NCBI GenBank assembly: GCA_029556915.1
Contig: JAKQIT010000048.1
Coordinates: forward strand, 124,001-188,000
Length of the DNA stretch: 64,000 bases
Reading direction: 5' to 3'
DNA from: Pseudomonadota bacterium
Lineage (GTDB): Bacteria > Pseudomonadota > Gammaproteobacteria > Burkholderiales > Methylophilaceae
A program made the translations under genes and the position numbers. The notes beneath the pieces were generated by a model that was not told the DNA's origin, searched no databases, and was given only the letters and a program-made list of their open reading frames with translations. Position 1 is the first letter of the stretch. Each line of letters begins with the position of its first letter. Positions 10,434 through 19,324 of this stretch are shown here, one piece after another.

Positions 10434-10810
10434 AATTATTAGTGGTCACAAGCCCTACTACAACTGAGTTTACCTTATTATTTGCGCAATCAAATGCGCC
10501 CATTTAGCTGTTTAGCGTTGCACTTTTACAACAAAAACGCTAATTGTAAATAATTGTGACAAAAAAAGTGATTTATTGGTTGTGAGTGTGGCGGGCTTTA
10601 GGCATACTTACACCACCTTCTTGATGAAAACTATATTTTATTAAAGTAATTTTTAGTTAAAGTTAGAAAGCATTGAGAGAGTTTGCAAACTCTCTTGCCG
10701 TGAAAAAAGTTAGCAATAACATATAAGCGGCGAGGTAAATTAGAAGTAAAACTGGTTTTAAAAATCTTGTTTTAAAAATTATATAAGCAATAACCTTTTA
10801 GGAGATTTAT
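10434..10810 (+). promoter_or_regulatory. Porin upstream region with long AT-rich leader
   Basis: This 377-bp gene-free stretch precedes the porin. It contains a perfect 20-bp palindrome (10676-10695), a direct repeat of GTTTTAAAAAT at about 10755 and 10769, and a strong GGAGA ribosome binding site just before the ATG. I could not fix one -35/-10 pair with confidence. Nothing in it reads as protein. Confidence 0.5.
10676..10695. repeat. Perfect 20-bp palindrome upstream of porin
   Basis: Twenty bases identical to their reverse complement, centred on TTGCAA with AGAGAG/CTCTCT arms. It lies about 115 bp before the porin start. It could be a dimeric regulator site or part of an mRNA hairpin; no terminator T-run follows. 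Confidence 0.6.
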
Positions 10811-12034
10811 ATGAATAACACAATTAAATTAGCAGTTGCTTCAGCTTTATTAGCTGCAGCTTCAAGCGCACAAGCTGGTATCATGATTCCAGCTGGTGAT
10901 TGGACTTTAGATATTGGTGGCGTTGTTAACGCTTACTACACACACACTTCAACTAGTGGCGATAACGTTACTGATTTAGGTGGCGTAACTGATACAGCTT
11001 CTGGTGATGATTCACAAACTAACATTACAACTGGTTTGTTACCAAACTATCTATCAGTTTCTGGTAAAACACGCCAAAACGATTTAGATGTTGGTTTCAC
11101 TATCAGCATCAACCCAGGTTCTTCAACAACAAGTTCTGGTCAACAAAATAATCCAAATAACCAAGAAAACCGTCAAGCATTCTTAACATTTGGTGATGCT
11201 TCATGGGGTTCTATCAAACTTGGTAAAGATTTAGGTATCTACGCTTCTGATGCTATCCTGAACGACATGACATTGTTAGGTGTTGGTTCAGGTGCTGGTG
11301 CTTTAGCTGGCAACACAACAACTTTAGGCCGTATCGGTACAGGTTTTATGTATGCTGACTGGAAATCACAAGTGGCTTACTCATCACCAAACTGGAATGG
11401 CTTTAACTTTACAGTGGGTGTTACACAATCTTGGAATGCATGGGGTGCGTTAGATGCTAATAGCTCTTCTAGCTCTGGCCGCGGTGGGTCATCTCCAGCT
11501 TTTGAAGGTAAAGTAAGCTACGCTTGGGCTGGTGACTTCGCTGGTAAAGTATGGGCTTCTGGCATTTCACAACGTGTTAAAGATCTTGGTCCAGGTGGTG
11601 CTTTGGGTAACGATCGTGCAAACGCATGGGACATTGGTGCAAACATCAACGTGGCAGGCTTTGGTTTGACTGGTTACTATGGTAATGGCGACGGTATCGG
11701 TTCTATCGTTCAATTACGTGATGGTTTCGATCAAAATGGTAACTCACGTGATTCAGATGACTGGTATGTACAAGCGACTTACACATTGCCAGGCGTAGGT
11801 ACTAAATTAGGTGCTTCATACGGTGAATCAACACTTGATGGCAACTCAGTTGACACATTCAAAGATATTCAACATGATATGTGGACAATCGGTGCTTACC
11901 ACCCAATCACTAAACACTTAAACTTGGTGGCTGAGTACTCACAAGTTAAAGCTGATTACGACAACCGTGCTGCAGGTGCTGATGTTGATGGTAAATCAAA
12001 AACAGTATCTCTAGGCGCTATCTTATTCTTCTAG
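10811..12034 (+). CDS. Outer-membrane porin, general diffusion type
   Basis: Trimeric beta-barrel porin of the Gram-negative porin family. The signal peptide (1-22, ending AQA) is followed by alternating beta-strand sequence, the conserved FLTFGDASWGSIKLGKD segment near the first strands and loop 3, and a C-terminal strand ending in phenylalanine (SLGAILFF), the recognition signal for BAM assembly. Length 407. Codon use is strongly biased (GGT, GCT, AAC, TTA), as expected for a very abundant protein. It is monocistronic with its own long leader and terminator. Solute specificity is unknown. Confidence 0.92.
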   Translation: MNNTIKLAVASALLAAASSAQAGIMIPAGDWTLDIGGVVNAYYTHTSTSGDNVTDLGGVTDTASGDDSQTNITTGLLPNYLSVSGKTRQNDLDVGFTISINPGSSTTSSGQQNNPNNQENRQAFLTFGDASWGSIKLGKDLGIYASDAILNDMTLLGVGSGAGALAGNTTTLGRIGTGFMYADWKSQVAYSSPNWNGFNFTVGVTQSWNAWGALDANSSSSSGRGGSSPAFEGKVSYAWAGDFAGKVWASGISQRVKDLGPGGALGNDRANAWDIGANINVAGFGLTGYYGNGDGIGSIVQLRDGFDQNGNSRDSDDWYVQATYTLPGVGTKLGASYGESTLDGNSVDTFKDIQHDMWTIGAYHPITKHLNLVAEYSQVKADYDNRAAGADVDGKSKTVSLGAILFF

Positions 12035-12076
12035 TCTGATGCTGGCTTAGCCAGTATAGATTAAAAGTAATAGGCT

Positions 12077-12106
12077 AAAAACGGCAACTTCGGTTGCCGT
12101 TTTTTT
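12077..12106 (+). terminator. Rho-independent terminator after the porin
   Basis: A stem CGGCAAC / GTTGCCG capped by a TTCG tetraloop, flanked by A-run and T-run (seven T). This is a strong terminator. Confidence 0.93.
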
Positions 12107-12195
12107 GTTCTGACCATAAAGTTTATTTCATAATTTGCTATACTTCAGCTTAGTAATTAAATCTAAGCTAAAATTTATATGACAAAATTTTCAAA

Positions 12196-12870
12196 ATGAA
12201 CTTATATCCCGTTACCATTGTAGAAAATTTTTATGAAAACCCTGATGCGATTCGAGCATTTGCCTTAGCGCAAGAATATAAGCGTTGTGGGGATGAAGCA
12301 AACCCTATATACGGCTGGCCGGGTGCTAGGACTAAAGACTTATCTGTGTTAAATAAAACGTTATTTGAGCAGGTTTGTAAAAAACTTGTTTGTGCATTCC
12401 ACAACGCTGAGCATGATTATATGCGCTGGGCAATTACCAGCAGTTTTCAAAGTAGCACGGCTGAATATGGCGAAGGAGTGATGCATACAGATCAGAGTAC
12501 CGTATTTGCAGGTGTGCTTTATTTAACGCCTGATGCACCACTTAATGGTGGCACATCTTTATATCGCAAAAATGCCACTTTTAATGAAGAAAAATATGCG
12601 CTTGCGCTAGACAATAATGATGCAATTTATAAAAGCAATGGAAAAATTGCTCCAACGGATTATCACAGTATGTTTGATGAAATTGTGCGGGTGAATAATG
12701 TGTATAACACGCTCATTTTATTTGAAGGTCACCACTTTCATACCGCTAACCAATTTTTTGGTGACACATTAGAAAATTCAAGATTAACGCAGACGTTTTT
12801 TATCAAGAAAATTGATGCGCAAAAACATAGCGTTTTTCCGCTCAAAAGAATTGAGCAAATCAAGCTTTAA
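12196..12870 (+). CDS. Putative 2OG-Fe(II) oxygenase-like protein (DUF6445-type)
   Basis: A 224-residue cytoplasmic protein with the layout of a double-stranded beta-helix oxygenase. MHTDQ (about 95-99) supplies a possible His-x-Asp iron pair, and FEGHHFHTANQFFG (about 176-189), followed by NSRLTQTFFI, supplies the distal His and the 2-oxoglutarate-binding Arg. The opening VTIVENFYENPDAIRAFAL is characteristic of DUF6445-like proteins. Substrate unknown. It is a single gene between the porin and convergent ntrC, with its own hairpin terminator. The assignment is by motif pattern only. Confidence 0.65.
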   Translation: MNLYPVTIVENFYENPDAIRAFALAQEYKRCGDEANPIYGWPGARTKDLSVLNKTLFEQVCKKLVCAFHNAEHDYMRWAITSSFQSSTAEYGEGVMHTDQSTVFAGVLYLTPDAPLNGGTSLYRKNATFNEEKYALALDNNDAIYKSNGKIAPTDYHSMFDEIVRVNNVYNTLILFEGHHFHTANQFFGDTLENSRLTQTFFIKKIDAQKHSVFPLKRIEQIKL

Positions 12871-12907
12871 AATCAGATATGATTTTAAATTTTGCAGCGG
12901 CATAAAT

Positions 12908-12940
12908 AAAAAAAACGGTGATTTTTTATCACCGTTTTTT
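12908..12940. terminator. Bidirectional hairpin terminator between the oxygenase gene and ntrC
   Basis: The stem AAAAACGGTGAT / ATCACCGTTTTT is perfect and carries A-runs on one side and T-runs on the other, so it can act on both strands for these convergent genes. Confidence 0.88.
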
Positions 12941-12992
12941 GTTCTAAAAATTCACCAAAAATACGTTGTATTTGTGCAACTTCCTTTTGCCA

Positions 12993-13046
12993 GCCCGCTA
13001 AGCCAGTCTGCATGGGGCTTACAGAGGCATAAAAATCTCTCGGGCG
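12993..13046 (-). repeat. Hairpin-repeat family, copy 1
   Basis: Reverse-oriented member: on the minus strand CGCCCGAGAGA, a T-rich spacer, ATGCCTCTGTAAGCC, a loop and GGCTTAGCGGG. The distal arm is degenerate compared with other copies. It lies between convergent genes. Confidence 0.8.
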
Positions 13047-13105
13047 TTGTTTTTGTGCAAATTTAAGATTTTTTTGCGTCCATTTAACAAAGTCGTCTGC
13101 GAAAA

Positions 13106-14494
13106 TTATTCCTCAATATTGAGTTCCTGAATTTTTCGGGTGAGCGTGTTGCGACCAATCCCAAGCTGGTTAGCCGCCTCAATGCGTCGGCCTTCGGTAT
13201 GTTTGAGCGCTTGAATAATCAAAATACGCTCAAAGTCTTGCATGCGCACTTCTTGAATATTTTGTTCACCACGGCTTAGCGCATCAGTCACTTCTTTAGC
13301 GAGTGCTTCTTGCCAAGTGGTGCCAACAGCTTGTTTGCTAGCATCACTTTTCAACTCTGGCGGTAAATCAGCCACATCAATATTTTGCCCAGGTGCCATA
13401 ACCGTGAGCCAATGGCAGACGTTTTCAAGCTGGCGTACGTTGCCGCTCCAATTGATGGCGCTTAAATATTTTAACGCTGCTGCTGAGGGCTGCTTGGCTT
13501 CTACACCAAGCTCTACGGCGCTATGCTGCAAAAAGTGCTTGATAAGAAGTGGAATGTCCTCGCGTCGCTCACGCAAGGCTGGCAGGCGCAGGCGTATCAC
13601 ATTAAGGCGATGAAATAAGTCCTCTCTAAATAAGCCGTTTTTAACGCGTTCTTCAAGGTCTTGGTGGGTGGCGGCAATAATGCGCACGTTAACTTTAATC
13701 GGCTGGTGCCCACCCACGCGGTAAAATTGACCATCACTTAACACCCGCAAAAGGCGTGTTTGCAAATCTGCAGGCATATCGCCAATTTCATCTAAAAATA
13801 AAGTGCCAGTGTCTGCTTGTTCAAAGCGCCCGCGTCGTGAGGCAGCCGCACCCGTAAATGCGCCGCGCTCATGCCCAAATAGCTCTGACTCTAATAAATC
13901 TTTCGGAATCGCTGCTGTGTTGATGGCGATAAATGGCTTGTCACCGCGGGGGCTATGGCGATGCAAGGCGCGCGCTACCAGCTCTTTACCGCTACCAGAT
14001 TCGCCATTAATGAGGACGGTAGCATGTGAGCGACTTAAGCGGCCAATGGCACGAAAAACCTCTTGCATGGCGGGCGCTTGGCCGATAATTTCAGGTGTGG
14101 CTTCAAGCGTGACTTTTTCGGTATATTGCCTTGTGCTTTCTTCCACCGCACGCCGAATCACATCTATTGCTTGGTCAACATCAAATGGTTTAGCCAAATA
14201 TTCAAAAGCCCCACCTTGAAAGGCTGCCACCGCACTTTCTAAATCAGAATAGGCGGTCATGATGATAACTGGAATATCAGGAAATTTTTGTTTAATTTCT
14301 GTTAAAAAATCCAAGCCAGAGCCATTAGGCATGCGGATGTCGCTCACTACAACTTGAGGTTGCTCATGTGACAAAGCGCTTAAAGCTTCAGCAATACCAG
14401 AAAAAGTTTTATATTCTAAATCTGTGCGTGCAAGGGCTTTTTCAAACACCCAGCGGATAGATTTATCGTCATCAATAATCCAGATTGGTTTCAT
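13106..14494 (-). CDS. ntrC: Nitrogen regulation response regulator NtrC
   Basis: Sigma-54 activator that switches on glnA and other nitrogen genes when phosphorylated by NtrB. The receiver domain (1-120) has DDD near the N-terminus, the phospho-acceptor in VVSDIRMP (Asp about 52) and a conserved Lys in LAKPFD. The AAA+ domain (about 138-370) shows GESGSGKE, GAFTGA (the sigma-54 contact loop) and LFLDEIGDMP. A Fis-type helix-turn-helix closes the protein (RIEAANQLGIGRNTLTRKI). Length 462. It lies 35 bp downstream of ntrB on the same strand. Confidence 0.97.
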   Translation of the reverse strand: MKPIWIIDDDKSIRWVFEKALARTDLEYKTFSGIAEALSALSHEQPQVVVSDIRMPNGSGLDFLTEIKQKFPDIPVIIMTAYSDLESAVAAFQGGAFEYLAKPFDVDQAIDVIRRAVEESTRQYTEKVTLEATPEIIGQAPAMQEVFRAIGRLSRSHATVLINGESGSGKELVARALHRHSPRGDKPFIAINTAAIPKDLLESELFGHERGAFTGAAASRRGRFEQADTGTLFLDEIGDMPADLQTRLLRVLSDGQFYRVGGHQPIKVNVRIIAATHQDLEERVKNGLFREDLFHRLNVIRLRLPALRERREDIPLLIKHFLQHSAVELGVEAKQPSAAALKYLSAINWSGNVRQLENVCHWLTVMAPGQNIDVADLPPELKSDASKQAVGTTWQEALAKEVTDALSRGEQNIQEVRMQDFERILIIQALKHTEGRRIEAANQLGIGRNTLTRKIQELNIEE

Positions 14495-14529
14495 TACATT
14501 CTCATTAAAATATTAAAATGAAGCTTTCG

Positions 14530-15624
14530 TTATTGCTTAATCACAGCGGATTTAATCGCTGAAGTTTCTATTGGCAATAAAATGGTAAAGCAAGTGTTGC
14601 CAGGGCTACTCTCACATTCAATCATGCCATGATGCTGCGTGACAAAAGTTTGCGCTAACGTCAAACCAAGGCCTGTTCCACCTTCAGTGCCAGACACTAG
14701 CGGGTAAAAAATGCGGTCAAGAATTTCAGCCGGAATGCCTGGACCGTTGTCAATAATTTCAAGCTTTATGGCAACGCGATAGCGTTTTCTAACAAGGGTT
14801 ACTTGGCGTTCAGCCCGTGTTCTAAAAGTAATTTTGCTATTTTTTGTATTGCGAGCTTGCATTGCTTGCACGGCATTACGCGCAATATTAAGAACGGCTT
14901 GTATCAGCTTTTCGCGGTCACCAATCAGTTCAGGAAGGCTTAAATCATAGTCACGTTGAATTAATATGGATTTGGGTGATTCGGCGAGCAATAAACTACG
15001 CACACGCTCTAGCACTTCATGAATGTTAGTAGGCGCATACTTCGGTGCGCGGTGCGGTATTAAGAGCCTATCCATCAACGACTGCAGACGGTCAGCTTCT
15101 TTAATAATTACTTGCGTGTATTCGCGCAGGCTAGGCGACGGCAACTCATGCTCAAGTAATTGTGCCGCGCCACGCAGGCCACCTAAAGGGTTGCGAATTT
15201 CGTGGGCAAGATTTCTTAATAACTCAGCATTCGCTTGCTGTTGTATCAGCATACGCTCTTCACGCGCAATGCGAAGTTGAGCATCCATTTGCTGAAACTC
15301 TAGAATCAAACAGGCATTTGGAGTGTCTATTGGAGTTGCTGTGCATGTCACCGCAAACGAGGCATGCTTATTAGTGGATATGGTAAATTCGTGCTCACGG
15401 AATGGACTTTGCTGCGCAATGGCATTGTTGATGGCAAACATCAAAATTTCACAATCAGGAAAAACTTCCGCTATTGACATGCCTGTAACTTGCGTTGCGC
15501 TGAAGGCGAAAATGATTTCAGCCGCAGGGTTAACATACACAACATTACGATTGCTATCTAATAAGATAATCGCTGTTGCAAGATGCTCTAATCCTGAAAA
15601 ATAGTTGGGTGTAGATTGAACCAT
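14530..15624 (-). CDS. ntrB: Nitrogen regulation sensor histidine kinase NtrB
   Basis: Cytoplasmic PII-controlled kinase/phosphatase for NtrC. A PAS domain (about 10-110) precedes the H-box NLAHEIRNPLGGLRGAAQ (His about 140), then N-box ARNAVQAM and G-boxes DNGPGIP and GTGLGLTLA. It has 364 residues and no membrane segment. Start chosen at the ATG giving MVQSTPNYFSGLEHL. The DUF4124 terminator lies just upstream, so ntrBC probably has its own promoter between 15625 and 15670 as well as any read-through. Confidence 0.96.
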   Translation of the reverse strand: MVQSTPNYFSGLEHLATAIILLDSNRNVVYVNPAAEIIFAFSATQVTGMSIAEVFPDCEILMFAINNAIAQQSPFREHEFTISTNKHASFAVTCTATPIDTPNACLILEFQQMDAQLRIAREERMLIQQQANAELLRNLAHEIRNPLGGLRGAAQLLEHELPSPSLREYTQVIIKEADRLQSLMDRLLIPHRAPKYAPTNIHEVLERVRSLLLAESPKSILIQRDYDLSLPELIGDREKLIQAVLNIARNAVQAMQARNTKNSKITFRTRAERQVTLVRKRYRVAIKLEIIDNGPGIPAEILDRIFYPLVSGTEGGTGLGLTLAQTFVTQHHGMIECESSPGNTCFTILLPIETSAIKSAVIKQ

Positions 15625-15670
15625 AGTTAATTTGAAAATACGTTTTCAGTGATAATACTATGATTAAAGC

Positions 15671-15704
15671 AAAAAAGAGACCAACATTTACATTGGTCTC
15701 TTTT
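15671..15704 (-). terminator. Terminator after the DUF4124 gene
   Basis: Stem AAGAGACCAA / TTGGTCTCTT with an eight-base loop; the minus strand continues into a T-run. It separates the DUF4124 gene from ntrB. Confidence 0.88.
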
Positions 15705-15741
15705 AAAGTTTAAAACAAAAATTTTGGTCTAAAAAAACAAC

Positions 15742-16254
15742 TTATTTTAGTGAAGAAATCTCTTTTTCAAGCAATTTAATGTTGCTTTCATGACCATCGA
15801 CATCTGCCTGTAAGTTTTTCATTTTCTCGTTGTATTTAGCCATATTGCGATAAGTCTTGCCATCTGCCTGATGGGCAATTTCTGGATTAGCTTGACCTTC
15901 GGCATACGCTTTTTTTGCTTGTTCTAAAGCGATTTTTTCAGCTTCAAGCTCGCTTTGTAAAATTTCTTGGCGTTTACTATCCCGACTGGATTGGGTTTCT
16001 TTATCTACTTTAGGAAAATCGCTTGGCGTAGCCGTACGGCCATTATTGTTGCCAGAAGTGGCTTTGTTACTTCTTGAGTGATTATTTTTAATGACGTTTG
16101 CATCGGGGTCAATGTCTAATCGAGTAGCCCCTTTGGTTTTAATATTTGTATAAGTAATTCGCCCATCAGCATCTACATGTTTGTAAATTTCTGCCATCGC
16201 ATGGCTAGCTAGCGTCGAGATGGTGATAGCAAGTAAAAATAAATATTTTTTCAT
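15742..16254 (-). CDS. DUF4124 domain-containing periplasmic protein
   Basis: A 170-residue exported protein. The signal peptide (about 1-21, ending SHAMA) is followed by the DUF4124 signature IYKHVDADGRITYTN (about 23-37), a small beta domain. The rest is hydrophilic and helical with long Glu/Lys/Gln coiled-coil stretches. The family has no established biochemical role; many betaproteobacteria place such a gene between glnA and ntrBC, as here. It is probably envelope-located. Confidence 0.8.
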   Translation of the reverse strand: MKKYLFLLAITISTLASHAMAEIYKHVDADGRITYTNIKTKGATRLDIDPDANVIKNNHSRSNKATSGNNNGRTATPSDFPKVDKETQSSRDSKRQEILQSELEAEKIALEQAKKAYAEGQANPEIAHQADGKTYRNMAKYNEKMKNLQADVDGHESNIKLLEKEISSLK

Positions 16255-16339
16255 AGGGCTAGTTTATTAGAGTTAATAGAATTTGGCAACATTGGTAAGC
16301 AACGTATTGTTTTAATGAAAGGTTGACATGAGAGGCCAA

Positions 16340-16368
16340 AACAAAAAGGGGCGAAGATTCGCCCCTTT
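16340..16368 (-). terminator. Terminator after glnA
   Basis: A perfect 11-bp stem AAAGGGGCGAA / TTCGCCCCTTT with a two-base centre; the minus strand then runs into a T-rich tract. Confidence 0.88.
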
Positions 16369-16387
16369 GTTGTTGATACAGTCTAGC

Positions 16388-17797
16388 TTAGCAAGAGTAG
16401 TATAAGCCAAACTCAACTGGGTGTGGTGTCATACGTACTTTGTTCACTTCGTCCATTTTCAATGCAATGTATGCATCAATCCAGTCGTTAGTAAACACGC
16501 CACCTTTAGTTAAGAATTCACGGTCTGCATCCAAAGCAGCTAATGCTTCCTCTAATGAAGCACATACTGTTGGAATCTTCGCATCTTCTTCTGCAGGTAG
16601 ATGGTACAAGTCTTTAGTTGCTGGTTCACCTGGATGAATCTTGTTTTGGACGCCATCTAAACCAGCCATTAGCAATGCTGAGAAAGCTAAGTATGGGTTA
16701 GCGATAGGGTCTGGGAAACGCGCTTCAACGCGACGTGCTTTTTCACCGTGCACGAATGGGATGCGGATTGAAGCTGAACGGTTTTTAGCAGAGTATGCTA
16801 ATTTAACTGGTGCTTCAAAGTGTGGAACCAAGCGTTTGTATGAGTTTGTGCCTGGGTTTGTAATCGCATTCAATGCTTTAGCGTGTTTGATGATACCGCC
16901 GATGTAGTACAAAGCGAATTCGCTCAAACCAGCATAGCCGTTACCTGCGAACAAGTTTTTGCCATCTTTCCAAACCGATTGGTGCACGTGCATACCTGAA
17001 CCGTTATCCCCTGCGAATGGTTTTGGCATGAATGTAGCAGTTTTGCCATAAGCATGCGCTGTGTTCAAAATGACGTATTTTTGAATTTGAGTCCAGTCAG
17101 CGCGTTGCGTTAAGGTGCTGAATTTAGTACCAATTTCGCATTGACCAGCAGTTGCCACTTCATGGTGGTGCACTTCAACAGGCACGCCCATGGCTTCTAA
17201 AGTCATGCACATTGCTGAACGGATGTCGTGCAATGAATCGACTGGTGGCACAGGGAAGTAGCCGCCTTTAACACTTGGACGGTGGCCAGTGTTACCACCT
17301 TCAAATTTCTCGTTTGAAGCCCAAGCGCCTTCTTCTGAGTTGATACGCACTGAGCAACCGCTCATTGCAACATCCCATTGAATGCTGTCAAAAATGAAGA
17401 ATTCTGGTTCTGGGCCGAAGTAAGCAGTATCGCCTAGGCCAGTAGATTTTAAGTAAGCTTCAGCACGTTTAGCCAAGCTACGTGGGTCACGCTCGTAACC
17501 TTTACCATCTGTTGGGTCAACCACATCACAAGTCAATACAAGTGTTGGCTCATCCATGAAAGGGTCAATGTTTGCTGTTGATGCATCAGGCATCAATTGC
17601 ATGTCAGAGGCTTGAATGCCTTTCCAACCTGCGATTGAAGAACCGTCAAACGCATGGCCTTCAGTAAATTTATCTTCGTTAAAATGTGAAACAGGCACAG
17701 TGACGTGCTGTTCTTTACCACGCGTATCGGTAAAGCGAAAATCTACAAACTTGATGTCATTGTCTTTGACCATCTTCATTACTTTTGCTACTGACAT
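16388..17797 (-). CDS. glnA: Glutamine synthetase type I
   Basis: Assimilates ammonium: glutamate + NH3 + ATP to glutamine. The dodecameric GSI-beta subunit is 469 residues, normal length. Visible are the Asp50-loop region [12 protein letters not shown], the metal/glutamate ligands [11 protein letters not shown] and [15 protein letters not shown], the [13 protein letters not shown] segment and [15 protein letters not shown] near residue 398 contains the adenylylatable Tyr of GSI-beta enzymes. Upstream are a sigma-54 promoter and NtrC-type sites; the gene is followed by its own terminator. Confidence 0.98.
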   Translation of the reverse strand: MSVAKVMKMVKDNDIKFVDFRFTDTRGKEQHVTVPVSHFNEDKFTEGHAFDGSSIAGWKGIQASDMQLMPDASTANIDPFMDEPTLVLTCDVVDPTDGKGYERDPRSLAKRAEAYLKSTGLGDTAYFGPEPEFFIFDSIQWDVAMSGCSVRINSEEGAWASNEKFEGGNTGHRPSVKGGYFPVPPVDSLHDIRSAMCMTLEAMGVPVEVHHHEVATAGQCEIGTKFSTLTQRADWTQIQKYVILNTAHAYGKTATFMPKPFAGDNGSGMHVHQSVWKDGKNLFAGNGYAGLSEFALYYIGGIIKHAKALNAITNPGTNSYKRLVPHFEAPVKLAYSAKNRSASIRIPFVHGEKARRVEARFPDPIANPYLAFSALLMAGLDGVQNKIHPGEPATKDLYHLPAEEDAKIPTVCASLEEALAALDADREFLTKGGVFTNDWIDAYIALKMDEVNKVRMTPHPVEFGLYYSC

Positions 17798-17869
17798 GGA
17801 TGTCTCCTAATGTTGAGGATTTACTTAGTTAAAATGTAAAAACGTACTTAATTCTTAAAGTGTAATAAT

Positions 17870-17885
17870 AGCAGGAAGTGTGCCA
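17870..17885 (-). promoter_or_regulatory. Sigma-54 promoter of glnA
   Basis: On the minus strand the sequence TGGCACACTTCCTGCT matches the -24/-12 consensus, with GG and GC exactly at the required spacing. It lies about 75 bp before the glnA start. The adjacent ntrBC genes encode the matching activator system. Confidence 0.85.
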
Positions 17886-17946
17886 GCATAAATATAGCAA
17901 AACCTCGGTAGAACGCATTTACTTTAAAAAAACATTCAAATTGAAC

Positions 17947-17961
17947 GCACAAAAAAAGTGC
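17947..17961. promoter_or_regulatory. NtrC-type binding site, glnA-proximal
   Basis: GCAC-N7-GTGC, a perfect dyad with NtrC site spacing. It is centred about 70 bp upstream of the -24 element, where enhancer sites of glnA are expected. Confidence 0.6.
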
Positions 17962-17977
17962 ATTAAACTTGAAAATT

Positions 17978-17992
17978 GCACCAAAATGAGGC
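17978..17992. promoter_or_regulatory. Possible second, weaker NtrC-type site
   Basis: GCACC then six bases and AGGC: one half-site is good and the other has two mismatches. It begins 31 bp from the proximal site, close to the helical spacing of the paired enhancer sites known in enterobacterial glnA. Confidence 0.35.
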
Positions 17993-18061
17993 GAATGGTT
18001 TTTGCTGACTAAGCAAGCAAATTTCAGGTTATACTTTTAGCTTAAAATAAAGGCATAAAAT

Positions 18062-18508
18062 ATGAGTTCAGAACAAATTTTAAAGCTCGCGCAACAAAGA
18101 GCAGAGCAAAACAATTACCCTTACGCAGGCGCCTTAACACCTCATGAGGCATTTGAAGTGTTGCGAAATAATCCATCTGCAGTATTGGTGGATGTGCGTA
18201 GCCGCGCCGAGTTGGATTTAGTAGGTAGGGTGCCGCAAGCAACGCACATTGAATGGGCTTTTTACCCTGGCATGGTGGCTAATGCCGAGTTTGCCACACA
18301 ACTGCAGGCGCAGGTGGATGATGATTTAATTGTTATTTTCTTATGTCGAACAGGTGGACGTAGCCACAATGCCGCTGTGTTAGCTCAACAGTTGGGATAC
18401 GGTAAAGCGTATAACGTGCTTGAAGGCTTTGAGGGCGAATCGAATGCTTTAAGACAGCGTACGTTGATAAATGGTTGGAAGCATGCTGGTTTGCCTTGGA
18501 CAAATTAA
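18062..18508 (+). CDS. Rhodanese-like sulfurtransferase domain protein
   Basis: A single-domain rhodanese of 148 residues, cytoplasmic (no signal peptide). The active-site loop is FLCRTGGRSHNAA with catalytic Cys at about residue 99; VDVRSRAELDLVG is the usual CH2A-like motif. It likely transfers sulfane sulfur, acceptor unknown. It is divergent from glnA and its stop directly abuts the aroE start, so it probably leads the aroE-mtgA-DUF456 transcript. Confidence 0.88.
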   Translation: MSSEQILKLAQQRAEQNNYPYAGALTPHEAFEVLRNNPSAVLVDVRSRAELDLVGRVPQATHIEWAFYPGMVANAEFATQLQAQVDDDLIVIFLCRTGGRSHNAAVLAQQLGYGKAYNVLEGFEGESNALRQRTLINGWKHAGLPWTN

Positions 18509-19324
18509 ATGATTGATAAATATGCCGTCATTGGCAATCCGATTGCGCATAGTAAATCGCCGCTTATTTATACGGCATTTGCTGAGCAAACTGGGCAAAA
18601 TATCAGTTACGAGGCTATTCTCGCCCCGCTCGATGGTTTTTCGGCAACAATACACGATTTAATAAACAAAGGTTTTAAGGGAGCAAACGTGACCGTGCCC
18701 TTTAAGTTTGAGGCCTATGATTTATGCCAAAAACATACTGAACGTGCTTTTGTTGCTGGGGCAGCTAACACCCTTAATTTTAATGGCGGACACATTGTGG
18801 GTGACAACACCGATGGCGCCGGTTTGGTGAACGATATTGTGCAGAATTTAGGCCATAGTTTGCACGGTAAACATGTTTTGTTGCTTGGTGCTGGTGGCGC
18901 AGCACAAGGGGTGCTTCAGCCCTTGGTGGAAGCCAAACCAAGAGACATTACCGTTGCTAACCGCAACGTAGATAAAGCCCATGTAATGGTGAAAAGACTG
19001 TCAATCGAGCAAGCAATCTGCAATATTTCAGTGCTAAGTTTTGATGCGCTTTTGCAAAATTATGATGTGATTATTAACGCGACTTCAACAGGCTTAACTT
19101 ACACGGCGCTTCCTATTGCCGATAGTATTTTTAGTCAAACTTGTTTGGCTTACGACATGATGTACGGTCGTGAAACACCTTTTATGGCGCTAGCACGCAA
19201 AAACGGTGCGCAGGTGGCCGATGGATTAGGCATGCTTGTAGAACAAGCCGCTGAGGCGTTTTACCAGTGGCGTGGCGTGCGTCCAAAAACTGCCCCAGTG
19301 ATTAAAATGATACGAGCTTTGTAA
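18509..19324 (+). CDS. aroE: Shikimate dehydrogenase (NADP+)
   Basis: Reduces 3-dehydroshikimate to shikimate. IGNPIAHSKSP (about 7-17) binds shikimate, NVTVPFK (about 60-66) carries the catalytic Lys, GDNTDGAGLV holds the catalytic Asp, GAGGAAQG is the dinucleotide loop and NRNVDKA specifies NADPH. Length 271 is typical. It starts immediately after the rhodanese stop and is followed without a gap by mtgA. Confidence 0.96.
   Translation: MIDKYAVIGNPIAHSKSPLIYTAFAEQTGQNISYEAILAPLDGFSATIHDLINKGFKGANVTVPFKFEAYDLCQKHTERAFVAGAANTLNFNGGHIVGDNTDGAGLVNDIVQNLGHSLHGKHVLLLGAGGAAQGVLQPLVEAKPRDITVANRNVDKAHVMVKRLSIEQAICNISVLSFDALLQNYDVIINATSTGLTYTALPIADSIFSQTCLAYDMMYGRETPFMALARKNGAQVADGLGMLVEQAAEAFYQWRGVRPKTAPVIKMIRAL

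Noticed and set aside
10589-10604. TGGCGGGCTTTAGGCA upstream of the porin as a sigma-54 promoter
   Set aside because: GG and GC have the correct spacing, but AC of TGGCAC and TT of TTGC are both replaced, and no NtrC-type dyad is nearby. Too weak to call.
13803-14219. Long open frames opposite ntrC, ntrB and the DUF748 gene
   Set aside because: They are antisense shadows of clearly coding, conserved genes and show no recognisable protein motifs or plausible starts.
16345-16368. GGGGCGAA inverted repeat near glnA as an operator
   Set aside because: Its stem, flanking A/T runs and position directly after the glnA stop make it an ordinary terminator.
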